Positions 7,099 to 17,777 are shown, numbered from the stretch's first letter. The stretch is DNA of 42,313 nt from CAVQUE01 sp046290435 (GCA_046290435.1 JBKAGO010000060.1:1-42313), one strand, 5' to 3'. Notes: generated from the sequence alone by a model not told the origin. Made by a program: numbers and translations.

Positions 7099-7142
7099 AA
7101 ATCTGGGACTTTGCGCAACTGCTTGCGCAAAGTCCCAGATTT
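7099..7142. repeat. Perfect 20-bp inverted repeat with 4-base loop
   Basis: AAATCTGGGACTTTGCGCAA (7099-7118), loop CTGC, and its exact complement (7123-7142). With the flanking CCG/CGG it would form a very stable hairpin. Its A/T-rich ends contrast with the surrounding GC-rich DNA. It could be a bidirectional terminator insulating the riboswitch, or a REP-like dispersed element; the sequence alone does not decide. Confidence 0.9.
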
Positions 7143-7194
7143 CGGCGCTTCCCGATGGGCGGTGGGTGGGGTACCGTGGGGGTTGGCCGTCGAT

Positions 7195-7398
7195 CGGCTG
7201 CGGGAGAGTCCACCTTCGAGGTGGCGCCGAAGGAGCAACGGGTCCCCCGGAATCTCTCAGGCACCGGTACCGCAGCCGAGCTGGCCACTCTGGAAAGCGA
7301 GCACGAGGCCGTCCCACCCGGGCCGACCGAAGGGCTCCACCGACGGGGAAAGCCGCCGCTCGCGGGGGTGAAGCTCTCAGGTCCATCGACAGAGGGGG
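7195..7398 (+). promoter_or_regulatory. Tandem glycine riboswitch upstream of gcvP
   Basis: Two glycine aptamers in series. Aptamer 1 (7195-7278) is closed by a perfect 9-bp P1, CGGCTGCGG/CCGCAGCCG, and holds the conserved GGAGAGTCC, GCGCCGAAGGAGCAA and AATCTCTCAGGCACCGG elements. Aptamer 2 (about 7285-7398) has CTCTGGAAAGCGAG, ACCGACGGGGAAAGCC and AAGCTCTCAGGTCCATCGAC, closed by CCACTCTG/CAGAGGGG-type pairing. It ends 36 bp before the gcvP ATG. Known: such tandem aptamers usually switch on glycine cleavage genes when glycine is plentiful. Confidence 0.95.
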
Positions 7399-7434
7399 AC
7401 GCAGACCAACCACCTGCGACCCCACGGAGCCGAG

Positions 7435-10278
<2,844 letters not shown>

Positions 10279-10296
10279 GTCGGACGCCCTCGCCCG

Positions 10297-10635
10297 TCAG
10301 TGGTCGAGCAGGACACGCACGATGTCGTCGACGCGCTGGAGCGACACCATGTCCAGGACACCCATCCGGTGAAGCAATCGCGCCCGGGTGATCGATCGCA
10401 AGAGCTCGCACTGGGCAGCGCTCGTCGCGCTGAGGCCGTTCTCTCTGCTCGGTTCGATCTCGACGTGGACGTTCAAGCCCCGGATGGTGGAGGTCAGGGG
10501 AACGACGAGCACGAGCGGAAAGCTCGAGCTGAAGCTCGCCGGAGGCCCGACGATCAGTGCTGGACGCTGGAATGCAGGCTCCCCCGGATGTGGATCGCCG
10601 AAATCGACGAGCCAGATGTCACCGACCGATGCCAT
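10297..10635 (-). CDS. PemK/MazF-family toxin
   Basis: 112 residues. Seen: the start VGDIWLVDFGDPHPGEPAFQ with RPALIVGP, the first strands of the SH3-like MazF barrel; VPLTST; and ENGLSATSAAQCELLRSITR, which corresponds to the Ser/Thr-rich active-site strand and the conserved Arg helix. MazF toxins are sequence-specific mRNA interferases neutralised by a cognate antitoxin. The gene overlaps the upstream antitoxin gene by 17 bp, typical of a type II module. It converges on gcvP, with 18 bp between the stop codons. Target sequence cannot be predicted. Confidence 0.9.
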   Translation of the reverse strand: MASVGDIWLVDFGDPHPGEPAFQRPALIVGPPASFSSSFPLVLVVPLTSTIRGLNVHVEIEPSRENGLSATSAAQCELLRSITRARLLHRMGVLDMVSLQRVDDIVRVLLDH

Positions 10636-10861
10636 CGACGACTTCGGTCACGCTGGCTTCGGCCAGATAGTCGGCCCAGGCCGCCGGATCGGCTTGGAGG
10701 GCTTCGAACTGTGCGCACGCTTGCGCCGCGAACCGCTGTCGCCGCAGCGCCTCTGCTGCGGCACGCACGGTCTCGATCAGGGTTTCCCCGCTGGCTGCGG
10801 TGAGCTCGACCAGCCGGGCGTGGGTCTCGGTGTCGACTCGGATCGTCGTTGTGGAGGCCAT
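10619..10861 (-). CDS. Ribbon-helix-helix antitoxin (MazE-like)
   Basis: 80 residues. The N-terminus TTTIRVDTETHARLVEL is a ribbon-helix-helix DNA-binding fold: a short beta strand with Thr-Ile-Arg-Val, then two helices (SGETLIETVRAAAEALRRQ). The C-terminal half, rich in Ala, Trp and Asp (FEALQADPAAWADYLAEA), is the likely toxin-binding tail. It precedes and overlaps the MazF-like toxin gene by 17 bp, so the pair is probably autoregulated. Confidence 0.88.
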   Translation of the reverse strand: MASTTTIRVDTETHARLVELTAASGETLIETVRAAAEALRRQRFAAQACAQFEALQADPAAWADYLAEASVTEVVDGIGR

Positions 10862-10893
10862 CGCCCAAATCTACCTCAGCGCATGCATTTCGT

Positions 10894-11562
10894 CTACACC
10901 TCGGGTGCGTCCGTGGCGTCGTCGACGGCGGCCATGACGTCGAGACCGGCGTAGTTGCCGTCGGGGTCGGGCACCTCGACCACGCGATCGTCGACGTCGT
11001 CGTATTCGAGGCGCAGCGCCCTGGTCATGGTGGCGTGCATTGCGTAGGTGCAGGTGATGTAGGTGAATTCGATGATCTCGGGCTCGCTCAACAGCGCCTT
11101 GAGCTGATCGAACAGGGCCTCGGGGACCCGGCCGTGTTCGAGGACCAGGCAGTCGGTGTAGGCCAGCAGCGCTCGCTCGGTGGGGGTCCAACAGTCGACC
11201 GTCGACCAGTTGGGGATGGCGGCGACCTGTTCGTCGCTGAAGCCCACGTCGCGCATGGCCTTGCAGTGCTGGCTGAACACGAACTGGCTGCCCACGGCGT
11301 AGCCGGCTCGGGTCTGGCCGAGCTCCCGGTGGCGGGCAGAGATCAGCCGCTTCGGCGACCGGTAGAACCCGAACCCGGCGGTGGTGTGATCGAACGCGTC
11401 GGGCACCTGCGCAAACACCGTCCACCAGTTCCCGGGCGTCCCCGACGCCGTGCCGGGCTCGGCGACCGGATCACGATCGCCGAAGAGCATCGTGTACATG
11501 GTCTGCGCGAACGGGTGCGCCTCGCTCTTGGGGACCTGACCCAGGCGGGGCATCTCAGGCAC
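10894..11562 (-). CDS. Carboxymuconolactone decarboxylase (CMD/AhpD-fold) family protein
   Basis: 222 residues with an AhpD-like helical core: LGQTRAGYAVGSQFVFSQHCKAMRDVGFSDEQVAAI followed by an alpha-helical repeat (TERALLAYTDCLV...EIIEFTYITCTYAMHATM). The core is usually recognised by E-x-x-C-x-x-H; here the motif region reads SQFVFSQHCKAM, so the redox Cys pair of peroxidase-type AhpD is absent. The family includes decarboxylases, peroxidase partners and many uncharacterised proteins. It overlaps the end of the VOC gene by 8 bp, so the two form a translationally linked pair, perhaps acting on an aromatic or lactone substrate. The substrate is unknown. Confidence 0.8.
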   Translation of the reverse strand: MPEMPRLGQVPKSEAHPFAQTMYTMLFGDRDPVAEPGTASGTPGNWWTVFAQVPDAFDHTTAGFGFYRSPKRLISARHRELGQTRAGYAVGSQFVFSQHCKAMRDVGFSDEQVAAIPNWSTVDCWTPTERALLAYTDCLVLEHGRVPEALFDQLKALLSEPEIIEFTYITCTYAMHATMTRALRLEYDDVDDRVVEVPDPDGNYAGLDVMAAVDDATDAPEV

Positions 11563-12052
11563 CGCCCGCCGCGTCGGCGGCCTCGGCGAGCGGATCGACG
11601 GTCAGCAGGCGCGTCGCTTCGGCAGGATCGGCTGTGAACCCGGGTGTGTCGCGGCACAGCTCGACCATGACCTTGTTGGGGTCGAGGTAGTAGAGCGAGT
11701 GACACCAGCCGTGGTCCTGCTCCATCAGGGGGGCGATCCCGGCCGCGTCCATGCGGGCCCGCACCGCCGCCTGTTGTTCGGCGGTGGCCCGGAACGCGGC
11801 GTGGTTGACCCACACCGGAAGACCGACCCCGTCGGAGAGATCGGTGGTCCAACCGGGTTGTTCGCCGACCTCGTGGAGTTCGAAGAAGGCAATGCACTCG
11901 CCGCCACCGGTGTCGTAGAAGACGTGGCGGAGCCAGCTGGTCCCGAAGGCGGTGATCTCGGTGTGCACCAGGGGGAAGCCCATGAGCTCTTCGTAGAAGT
12001 GCGTCGTGGCCTCGACATCGCGGGTGGCATAGGCAACATGGTGGAACGCCAT
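11555..12052 (-). CDS. VOC/glyoxalase-fold family protein
   Basis: 165 residues from the ATG at 12052; a TTG two codons earlier is also possible. The first half has FHHVAYATRDVEATTHFYEE, with His as first metal ligand, and LRHVFYDTGGGECIAFFELHE; the second has NHAAFRA and HGWCHSLYYLDPNKVMVELCRD, with a terminal Glu ligand. This is the two-module betaalphabetabetabeta pattern of vicinal-oxygen-chelate enzymes such as glyoxalases and ring-cleaving dioxygenases. It overlaps the CMD gene downstream by 8 bp. Divergent to vapB, with 127 bp between. The exact reaction is not predictable. Confidence 0.85.
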   Translation of the reverse strand: MAFHHVAYATRDVEATTHFYEELMGFPLVHTEITAFGTSWLRHVFYDTGGGECIAFFELHEVGEQPGWTTDLSDGVGLPVWVNHAAFRATAEQQAAVRARMDAAGIAPLMEQDHGWCHSLYYLDPNKVMVELCRDTPGFTADPAEATRLLTVDPLAEAADAAGGA

Positions 12053-12157
12053 GCTCAACGCTAGCCCGACCTCCGGACCTGCAGCTGATGTCCGGTCGCC
12101 GCACGGTCGAGAAGAGCGTCGACCCCGGCCCGAGTGTCAACCTTTCTACCAACGATC

Positions 12158-12167
12158 CACCATGGTG
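12158..12167. promoter_or_regulatory. Palindrome in the vapBC promoter
   Basis: CACCATGGTG is a perfect 10-bp palindrome ending 12 bp before the vapB ATG and followed by TAAAGT, a possible -10 element, which would leave a very short leader. VapB antitoxins commonly bind such palindromes at their own promoter; the assignment is inference. Confidence 0.45.
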
Positions 12168-12179
12168 TAAAGTCCGTCC

Positions 12180-12452
12180 ATGGCGCTGAACATCAAGAAT
12201 GCCGAAGTCGCAGCACTCGTCGACGAGATCGCTGCGATGACGGGCGAGACCAAGACCGAGACCGTTCGCCGGGCGCTCGCCGAACGAAAGGCCCGTCTCG
12301 CCCGCACCGGGCCCACACCCGACCGGCGGAGCAAGGTCATGCGCTACCTGGAGCGTGAGGTCTGGCCCGCAGTGCCCGAGAGCGAACGAGGGCGCAGGCT
12401 GAGCAGCGCCGAGGAGGACGCCATCCTCGGGTACGGCCCCGACGGCTCGTGA
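12180..12452 (+). CDS. VapB-type antitoxin
   Basis: 90 residues. N-terminal ALNIKNAEVAALVDEIAAMTGETKTETVRRALAER is the usual actinobacterial VapB DNA-binding region, with the strand LNIKN and the helix-turn-helix-like TGETKTETVRRAL. The C-terminal part (RYLEREVWPAVP...LSSAEEDAILGYGPDG) ends in the DAILGY segment that inserts into the PIN toxin active site in this family. Its stop overlaps the vapC start as GTGA. A palindrome at 12158-12167 is a candidate autoregulatory site. Confidence 0.93.
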   Translation: MALNIKNAEVAALVDEIAAMTGETKTETVRRALAERKARLARTGPTPDRRSKVMRYLEREVWPAVPESERGRRLSSAEEDAILGYGPDGS

Positions 12453-12862
12453 TCGTCGATACGTCAGCACTGATGGCGATCATCGTGCGCGAACCCGGCC
12501 ACGAAGCCATCATCGATCTGTTGTCCGATCCCGGCACCGTCGCCGGTATCGGCGCGCCGACCACCGCCGAGCTGGGACTCGTCCTGAGCGCTCGTCTTCG
12601 AACCGACGCCCGACCCGTCATCGGCGGCCTGCTCGAACGCTTCGAGATCGAGATCATCGAGTTCACCGACGAACACTGGCGTGCCGGCGTCGACGCCTTC
12701 CTCCGCTACGGCCGGGGTCGCCACAAAGCCGCGCTGAACTTCGGCGACTGTCTCTCCTACGCCGTCGCCAGCCTGGCACAGGAGCCACTGCTGTTCGTCG
12801 GCGACGACTTCGGTCTCACCGACCTGGAGTCGGCGCTCGATCGGTCCGCCGGACTCAGCTGA
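12449..12862 (+). CDS. VapC-type PIN-domain toxin RNase
   Basis: 137 residues. PIN acidic residues are all visible: Asp in MIVDTSALMAII near the start, Glu in TTAELGLVL, Asp in NFGDCLSYAVA, and Asp in FVGDDFGLTDL. PIN toxins are Mg-dependent ribonucleases, many cutting tRNA or 23S rRNA loops. The start is a GTG overlapping the vapB stop, so production is coupled to the antitoxin. The stop codon overlaps the converging metallopeptidase gene by 8 bp. Confidence 0.94.
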   Translation: MIVDTSALMAIIVREPGHEAIIDLLSDPGTVAGIGAPTTAELGLVLSARLRTDARPVIGGLLERFEIEIIEFTDEHWRAGVDAFLRYGRGRHKAALNFGDCLSYAVASLAQEPLLFVGDDFGLTDLESALDRSAGLS

Positions 12863-13760
12863 AGGTGTCGCAGGCGGCGGGATCGCCGGTCTCGAAGCCG
12901 GTCTCGAACCATTCCTGACGCTGGTCGGCCGAGCCGTGGGTCCAGCTCTCGGGGCTCAGGCGGCCCTGGGTCTGCTGCTGGATGCGGTCGTCGCCGACGG
13001 CCGCTGCCGCGTCGAGGGCCTCGCGGAGGTCGGGGCGGTCGATCTCGATGCCGTTGGGATCACCCGCATCGCCGTCGGTCCAGATGGAGTTGGCCCACAC
13101 CCCGGCGAAGCAGTCGGCCTGGAGTTCCTGGCGCACGCTGAGGGCGTTGCGGTCGTTCGGGTTCTGCTGGGCGAGGCTGCGGACCTCGGCGCTGATACCC
13201 AGCAGGTTCTGGAGGTGATGGCCGATCTCGTGGGCGATCACGTAGGCCTGGGCGAAGTCGCCGCCGGCACCGAACTGGCGGCGGAGGACCTCCCAGAACG
13301 ACAGGTCGATGTAGATGGTGTCGTCGAGCGAGCAGTAGAACGGGCCCGTGGCGGACGATCCCAGACCACAACCGGTCGGGGTCTCGCCAGTGAAGAGGAC
13401 CAGCCGGGCATCGGAGTACTCGATGCCGTTGGCGGCGAACACCTCGTCCCAGAAGATCTGGAGGTTGTCGAGCACCACGCTGGCGAGCTCGGCCTCTTCG
13501 CGGTTGGGGTCCTCGTCGGGCGACAGCGGCACCTCGAGGTCGGTGCCGGCACCGGCGGTGGTCCCCGGCAGGGACTCGCCGGTCGCGAGGTCGAACCCTC
13601 CCCCGCCGCCGCCGCAGAAGGCGAGGGCCAGCGCGACGACCACCGCCAGACCGCCCGCGCCACCGGCGGCCGGTAGCCCCTTGCCGCCCCGGCGGACCGG
13701 GCCGGCCCCACGGCGGTCCTCGATGTTGGAGCTGAGCCGACGTGGGCGCTTGAACTTCAT
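12855..13760 (-). CDS. YpfJ-family neutral zinc metallopeptidase
   Basis: 301 residues from the ATG at 13760 (MKFKRPRRLSSNIEDRRG), which matches the usual family N-terminus; the longer frame upstream looks non-coding. Seen: one transmembrane/signal segment at about residues 30-50 (GGLAVVVALALAFCGG), a Gly-rich linker, then the catalytic domain with FYCSLDDTIYIDLSF, the zinc motif AYVIAHEIGHHLQNLL and the second ligand region RQELQADCFAGVWAN. The peptidase domain would lie outside the membrane. The substrate is unknown. The gene is divergent from the next crotonase gene and converges with vapC. Confidence 0.92.
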   Translation of the reverse strand: MKFKRPRRLSSNIEDRRGAGPVRRGGKGLPAAGGAGGLAVVVALALAFCGGGGGGFDLATGESLPGTTAGAGTDLEVPLSPDEDPNREEAELASVVLDNLQIFWDEVFAANGIEYSDARLVLFTGETPTGCGLGSSATGPFYCSLDDTIYIDLSFWEVLRRQFGAGGDFAQAYVIAHEIGHHLQNLLGISAEVRSLAQQNPNDRNALSVRQELQADCFAGVWANSIWTDGDAGDPNGIEIDRPDLREALDAAAAVGDDRIQQQTQGRLSPESWTHGSADQRQEWFETGFETGDPAACDTFS

Positions 13761-13897
13761 GGGTCGTGTCTCCCTGGCGATCGGAGTCCCGCCGAGGCCG
13801 GACAGAGCATGCCTGCCCGACGCCACGGCCACAACCGCGACCACGACGGTGGGCTACGTTCTGCGGCGCCACCCCACGCACCATCCGGAGGAACCCC

Positions 13898-14698
13898 GTG
13901 CCCGACGCCCTGATCGAACGCGACGGCGAGACGATGATCATCACCATGAACCGCCCCCAGCGGATGAACGCAATCTCGGGGGCGATGCTGGTGCGCATGT
14001 ACGACGCCTACGTCGAGGCGTCCAACGACGACGACATCCGCTGCATCATCGTCACCGGCGCCGGCGGCAACTTCTGCTCGGGCGCAGACCTACGGGCGAT
14101 GTCGGGCGACGCCGAGGACGCCGACACCGAGATCGACATGAAGGCCCGCTCGGCCGCCGATCCCGACATCCACTGGAAGGCACTGCTGCGCAGCTACCGG
14201 CCCACCAAGCCGATCATCGCCGCCGTCGAAGGCGTTGCCATCGCCGGCGGCACCGAGATCCTCCAGGCGATGGACATCCGCGTCGCAGGCGAGAGCGCCC
14301 GCTTCGGCGTGTCCGAGGCCCGCTGGAGCCTGTATCCGATGGGCGGCTCCGCGGTGCGCCTGCGCCGTCAGATCCCCTACACCCACGCGGCGGAGATCCT
14401 GTTGACCGGCAAGCACATCACCGCACAGGAGGCCGCCGACATCGGCCTCATCGGCCATGTCGTGCCCGACGGTCAGGCCCTCACCAAGGCCAAGGAGATC
14501 GCCGCGACCATCTGCGATAACGGCCCGCTGGCCGTCGAGGCCATCCTGCGCACCCTGCACGAGACCGACGGCATGACCGAACAGGAAGCGCTCGACCACG
14601 AGTACTCCTACGGCTGGGCCGTGTTCGCCAGCGACGACGCCAAGGAAGGCCCCCGGGCGTTCGCCGAGAAGCGCAAGGCGAACTTCCAGCGGAAGTAG
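13898..14698 (+). CDS. Enoyl-CoA hydratase/crotonase family protein
   Basis: 266 residues from a GTG at 13898 preceded by GGAGGA at 6-bp spacing; this start gives the usual family N-terminus (PDALIERDGETMIITMNRP). Crotonase motifs: NRPQRMNAIS, GAGGNFCSGADLRAMSG (oxyanion hole), and VEGVAIAGGTEILQAMDIRVAG. At the position of the second catalytic Glu is WSLYPMGGS rather than an acidic residue, so it may be an isomerase or hydrolase variant, not a standard hydratase. Short tail with Lys/Arg. It stands alone on this strand. Confidence 0.9.
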   Translation: MPDALIERDGETMIITMNRPQRMNAISGAMLVRMYDAYVEASNDDDIRCIIVTGAGGNFCSGADLRAMSGDAEDADTEIDMKARSAADPDIHWKALLRSYRPTKPIIAAVEGVAIAGGTEILQAMDIRVAGESARFGVSEARWSLYPMGGSAVRLRRQIPYTHAAEILLTGKHITAQEAADIGLIGHVVPDGQALTKAKEIAATICDNGPLAVEAILRTLHETDGMTEQEALDHEYSYGWAVFASDDAKEGPRAFAEKRKANFQRK

Positions 14699-14780
14699 CG
14701 CCCGGTCGGCGACGCAGCCAACGGCTCGAAGGACTCGACACGCACGAGGAAGAACGCCTCTTCCTGGTCATCATGACGAA

Positions 14781-14895
14781 GTGGTGACGATCGCGTTCCG
14801 GCCGCTCGAGACCAACGACTTCCCGGTCCTTGTCGAGTGGTTCGCCGAGCCTGCCATCGCGCAGTGGTGGAACCAGACGGCCGAATTGAGCGCCG
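14781..14895 (+). pseudogene. Truncated GNAT-family acetyltransferase (N-terminus only)
   Basis: A GTG-initiated frame reads VVTIAFRPLETNDFPVLVEW followed by FAEPAIAQWWNQTAELSA, closely resembling the start of AAC(6')-type GNAT acetyltransferases (RPL..DFP.L..W, then a WW pair). After about 38 codons the resemblance stops and the frame runs into antisense of the neighbouring DUF222 remnant. The acetyl-CoA-binding core is missing, so this is a fragment. The 3' end given is where similarity ceases. Confidence 0.6.
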
Positions 14896-14906
14896 ATCGC
14901 CTTCAT

Positions 14907-15436
14907 CTACGCGGTCACTCGTTCCGACGTCGGCTCGCCGGGGCCAGACCGCCCACGCTGACCACTCGACACCAACGCCCGCTGGCGGGCCTCGATGTCC
15001 TCCGGCGCCAGATTCCGGTTCATCCACGCCGCAATGGCCTTACCGGCCTCGGCTGCGGGGATCTCGGCGATCAACTCGACCAGTTCGGCCTCGTTGTCCG
15101 GGGTCACCGAACGCGTCAACGTGCGAACCTTCGAATACCGAAGCCGCCCATCTGCGAATTCGGCCGATGTCACCGGCAACTGAGTGAGGGCTTTGCCGAT
15201 ACGGATCCACTCCCGTGCCGTGCAGGCTCGACATCAGCGACCTGCGCCAACCAATGCGCCGGCGTCCGCGACCCATCGAGCACCCACTCGGCCGACTCCG
15301 CGAAGGCCGCCGCGGCCACGACCAGTCGATACTGGCAATCGCCCAACGTCGACGCCAACGCCACCAACTCAGCACCCAGCGGACCCGAACCCGCCGGGGT
15401 CGACCCGGTCAATGGGGCGGTCATGGTGTTCGTCAT
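14907..15436 (-). pseudogene. Broken 13E12/DUF222 HNH endonuclease family gene
   Basis: The ATG at 15436 opens MTNTMTAPLTGSTPAGSG, then AELVALASTLGDCQYRLVVAAAAFAES and TPAHWLAQVADVEPA, the N-terminal part of the 13E12-repeat family. The frame then runs out at 15170, while the family sequence TAREWIRIGKALTQLPVTSAEFADGRLRYSKVRTLTR continues in another frame, so a one- or two-base indel lies near 15210-15225. The second frame ends at 14907, before most of DUF222 and the whole HNH nuclease domain. Family members usually have 400-500 residues. The truncation meets the truncated GNAT gene, indicating a deletion joint. Confidence 0.85.
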
Positions 15437-15453
15437 CGGTCTTCTCCCTACTG

Positions 15454-15515
15454 CAGGCCGTCGCACGATCGAGCGGATCCGGGGGAAGAGTTGCCTCGAT
15501 CGTAGCGACGGCCTG
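15454..15515. repeat. 20-bp inverted repeat upstream of the DUF222 remnant
   Basis: CAGGCCGTCGCACGATCGAG (15454-15473) faces its complement at 15495-15515, identical except for one extra T that would bulge. The 21-base spacer is GC-rich. It sits just upstream of the remnant's ATG (15436), so it could have been a leader hairpin or operator of that gene, or one end of a lost mobile element. Confidence 0.75.
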
Positions 15516-15800
15516 TGACACCAAGAGGCCGTGCGGATAGGCGAGGCGCCAGTCGAGCCTGACCGCTCGGCCGTGGCCCGAGCGGCCCGTGAGCGCAGCG
15601 AACAAGAGCGGGAAGCGACGGGTCCGGATCCGAGCGAGTACGCCAATCCGCGCGGCCTCCAAGTTTCGCGCTCGACGCCTGCCTCCGGCCCCGGGAACCG
15701 GAGAAACCCCAGGTCAGCGACGCGTCCGCGGGCGCGTCCGCCTGCCCGTGACGCTGAACAGACCGTGGGATGGCGCGCCCGCGGATGCGTCGGTCCGTTG
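15516..15800. other. 285-bp stretch without a recognisable gene
   Basis: Between the inverted repeat and the stop codon of the 2-hydroxyacid dehydrogenase gene. Frames on both strands are short and do not look like protein. Nothing beyond GC-rich sequence is seen; it may belong to the eroded DUF222 locus. Confidence 0.5.
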
Positions 15801-16829
15801 TCAGATGACGACGTTGCGCAGCGGCTGACCATCGAGGAGGCGACGGGCGTTGTCGCCGGCCAACGAGATGACCTGTTCCTGATATCGGTCGAGCGATGGC
15901 GAGGTGTGCGGCGACAGGTACAGGTTGGGCGCGTCCCACAGCGGGTCGTCGGCCGGGAGCGGCTCGGTGTGCGTGACATCGAGCGCCGCAGCGCCGAGGT
16001 GGCCCGATTCGAGCGCGGCGATCAGATCGGCCTCGACGACGTGCACGCCCCGGGCGATGTTGATCAGCATCGAGCCCGGGCGCATCAGGGCGAGGCGCCG
16101 GGCGTCGATCAGCCCGACGCTGTCGGGTGTGGCGGGCAGCGCCAGCACCAAGTGGTCCACGCCGGCGATCATGTCGTCGAGCCGATCGGCCGGGAACAGC
16201 TCGTCGACGTCGGGGTCGGTGTCGCCGGGCCGGGCCGATGCCCGGCTGGCCAGCACGGTCATGTCGAAGGCACGGGCACGGCGGGCGATGGCGCGCCCGA
16301 TGGCTCCCAGGCCCACGATGCCGATGCTGCGCCCGGCGATCTCGGTGCCGAAGCGCGCCTCCCAGAGACGCGCCGCCTGCTGGGCCTCCAGGGTTCGGAG
16401 GTGCTTTGCGTGTTGCAGGATGCGGGCGAACACGAACTCCGAGATAGAGGCCGCAGCGATGCCACCGGCGTGGGTGACCGTAACGCCGGCCGCACCGAGG
16501 GTCTCGAGATCCAAGTGGTCCGAGCCGGCGGTGACCGCCTGCACCCAGCGCAGGTTCGGAGCGAGATCGACCAACTCCGCAGGCAGGTCGATGCCCACCA
16601 CCGCATGGGCGCGACCCAGCGCGGCGCGGGCGGCATCGTCGAGGTCGGGGCGGTCGAAGCCTCCGGGGTCGCGCCCGGCATTGCGTCCCTTGGCGCTGCG
16701 CAGATCCGCCGACTCGATGTAGGGCGCCCAGACCACCTCGATGCGGGGATCGGCCGCAGCCACCGCCTGGGCCACCGCCGGCTCGGGAACGGGCGGGAAC
16801 ATGAGCGCGATCACCAAGGCCTCCGACAT
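15801..16829 (-). CDS. D-2-hydroxyacid dehydrogenase family protein
   Basis: 342 residues from the ATG at 16829. Seen: substrate-binding part with NLRWVQAVTAGSDHLDLETL, the Rossmann motif GIVGLGAIGRAIARRA, and all three catalytic residues of the family: Arg in LINIARGVHV, Glu in THTEPLPADDPLW, His in YLSPHTSPSL. The enzyme would interconvert a 2-keto acid and a D-2-hydroxy acid with NAD(H) or NADP(H) in the cytosol. After the fingerprint comes ASRASARPG rather than an acidic residue, which favours NADPH. The frame is open far upstream but that is antisense of mtr. Divergent from the SDR at 16896 with 66 bp between. Confidence 0.92.
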   Translation of the reverse strand: MSEALVIALMFPPVPEPAVAQAVAAADPRIEVVWAPYIESADLRSAKGRNAGRDPGGFDRPDLDDAARAALGRAHAVVGIDLPAELVDLAPNLRWVQAVTAGSDHLDLETLGAAGVTVTHAGGIAAASISEFVFARILQHAKHLRTLEAQQAARLWEARFGTEIAGRSIGIVGLGAIGRAIARRARAFDMTVLASRASARPGDTDPDVDELFPADRLDDMIAGVDHLVLALPATPDSVGLIDARRLALMRPGSMLINIARGVHVVEADLIAALESGHLGAAALDVTHTEPLPADDPLWDAPNLYLSPHTSPSLDRYQEQVISLAGDNARRLLDGQPLRNVVI

Positions 16830-16895
16830 GCCCACGGAGCCTAGGTGCCCCCCTCCTACTACGCTCCGGGCCGACGACCGGAGCGAGGGGGACGT

Positions 16896-17753
16896 GTGGA
16901 GCTGAACGAGAAGACCGCGGTGATCACCGGGGGCGCCAGTGGGATCGGGCGGGCGATGGCCCGACGGTTCGTGGCGGCAGGGGCGAACGTGGTCGTCGGC
17001 GACATCGAGGAGCCGGCCATCACCGCAACCGTCGACGAGCTGGTCGCGGCCGGCGGCGAAGCCCTCGGTGTGCGCTGCGACGTGGCCGACGCCGATTCGG
17101 TCGATGCGCTGCGCGACGCCGCGGTCGCACGCTTCGGCACCGTCGACGTGGTCTGCCTCAACGCCGGCGTCGCGGCCGGCGGACCGATGCACGAGCTCGA
17201 CCTCATCGACTGGCGCTGGACCCTCGACGTCAATCTCTACGGCGTCATCAACGGCATCTCGGCGTTCCTGCCGGCGATGCACGCGGCCGACAGCGGCCAC
17301 ATCGTCATCACGGCTTCGGTGGCCGGACTGTTGTCGTACCCGTGGATGGGTCCCTACAACGCCTCGAAGCACGCCGTGGCCAGTATCGGCGAGACCCTCC
17401 ACCACGAGCTCGCCGGCACCGGGGTCAACGTGTCGGTGCTGTGCCCGGGCCTGGTGAACACCAACATCTTGGACTCCGAGCGCAACCGTCCCGAACAGCT
17501 CCGCAAGCCGGCGCTGGCCGCCGACGACGGGACCAGCGAGCTGCGCGACATGGCCGTCGCCATCTACGAAGACGCCATGGATCCCTCGGTGGTGGCCGAC
17601 CAGGTCCACGACGCCATCGTCGCGGGGCAGTTCTGGATCGTCACCGACCATGTCTTCGACGAGGCGGTCACCCAACGCCACCGCGAAATCGAGGGTCGCA
17701 CACAACCGGTGCTGCGTGGTCATCTCCTCGAAGAGGAACTCCGCCACCGCTGA
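16896..17753 (+). CDS. SDR family oxidoreductase, first gene of the mtr operon
   Basis: 285 residues from the GTG at 16896, preceded by GAGGGGG. Classical SDR motifs: TGGASGIGRAMARRF, VVGDIEE, LNAGVAAGG, catalytic Ser in ITASVAGLL and the YNASKHA active site. The C-terminal region (NILDSERNRPEQLR) is of the type seen in fatty-acid or steroid-related SDRs. It is followed after 24 bp by mtr and then a serine hydrolase, so the three are probably cotranscribed. Substrate unknown. Confidence 0.9.
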   Translation: MELNEKTAVITGGASGIGRAMARRFVAAGANVVVGDIEEPAITATVDELVAAGGEALGVRCDVADADSVDALRDAAVARFGTVDVVCLNAGVAAGGPMHELDLIDWRWTLDVNLYGVINGISAFLPAMHAADSGHIVITASVAGLLSYPWMGPYNASKHAVASIGETLHHELAGTGVNVSVLCPGLVNTNILDSERNRPEQLRKPALAADDGTSELRDMAVAIYEDAMDPSVVADQVHDAIVAGQFWIVTDHVFDEAVTQRHREIEGRTQPVLRGHLLEEELRHR

Positions 17754-17777
17754 CCTCGCCGTGGGTATGGTCGCCCG

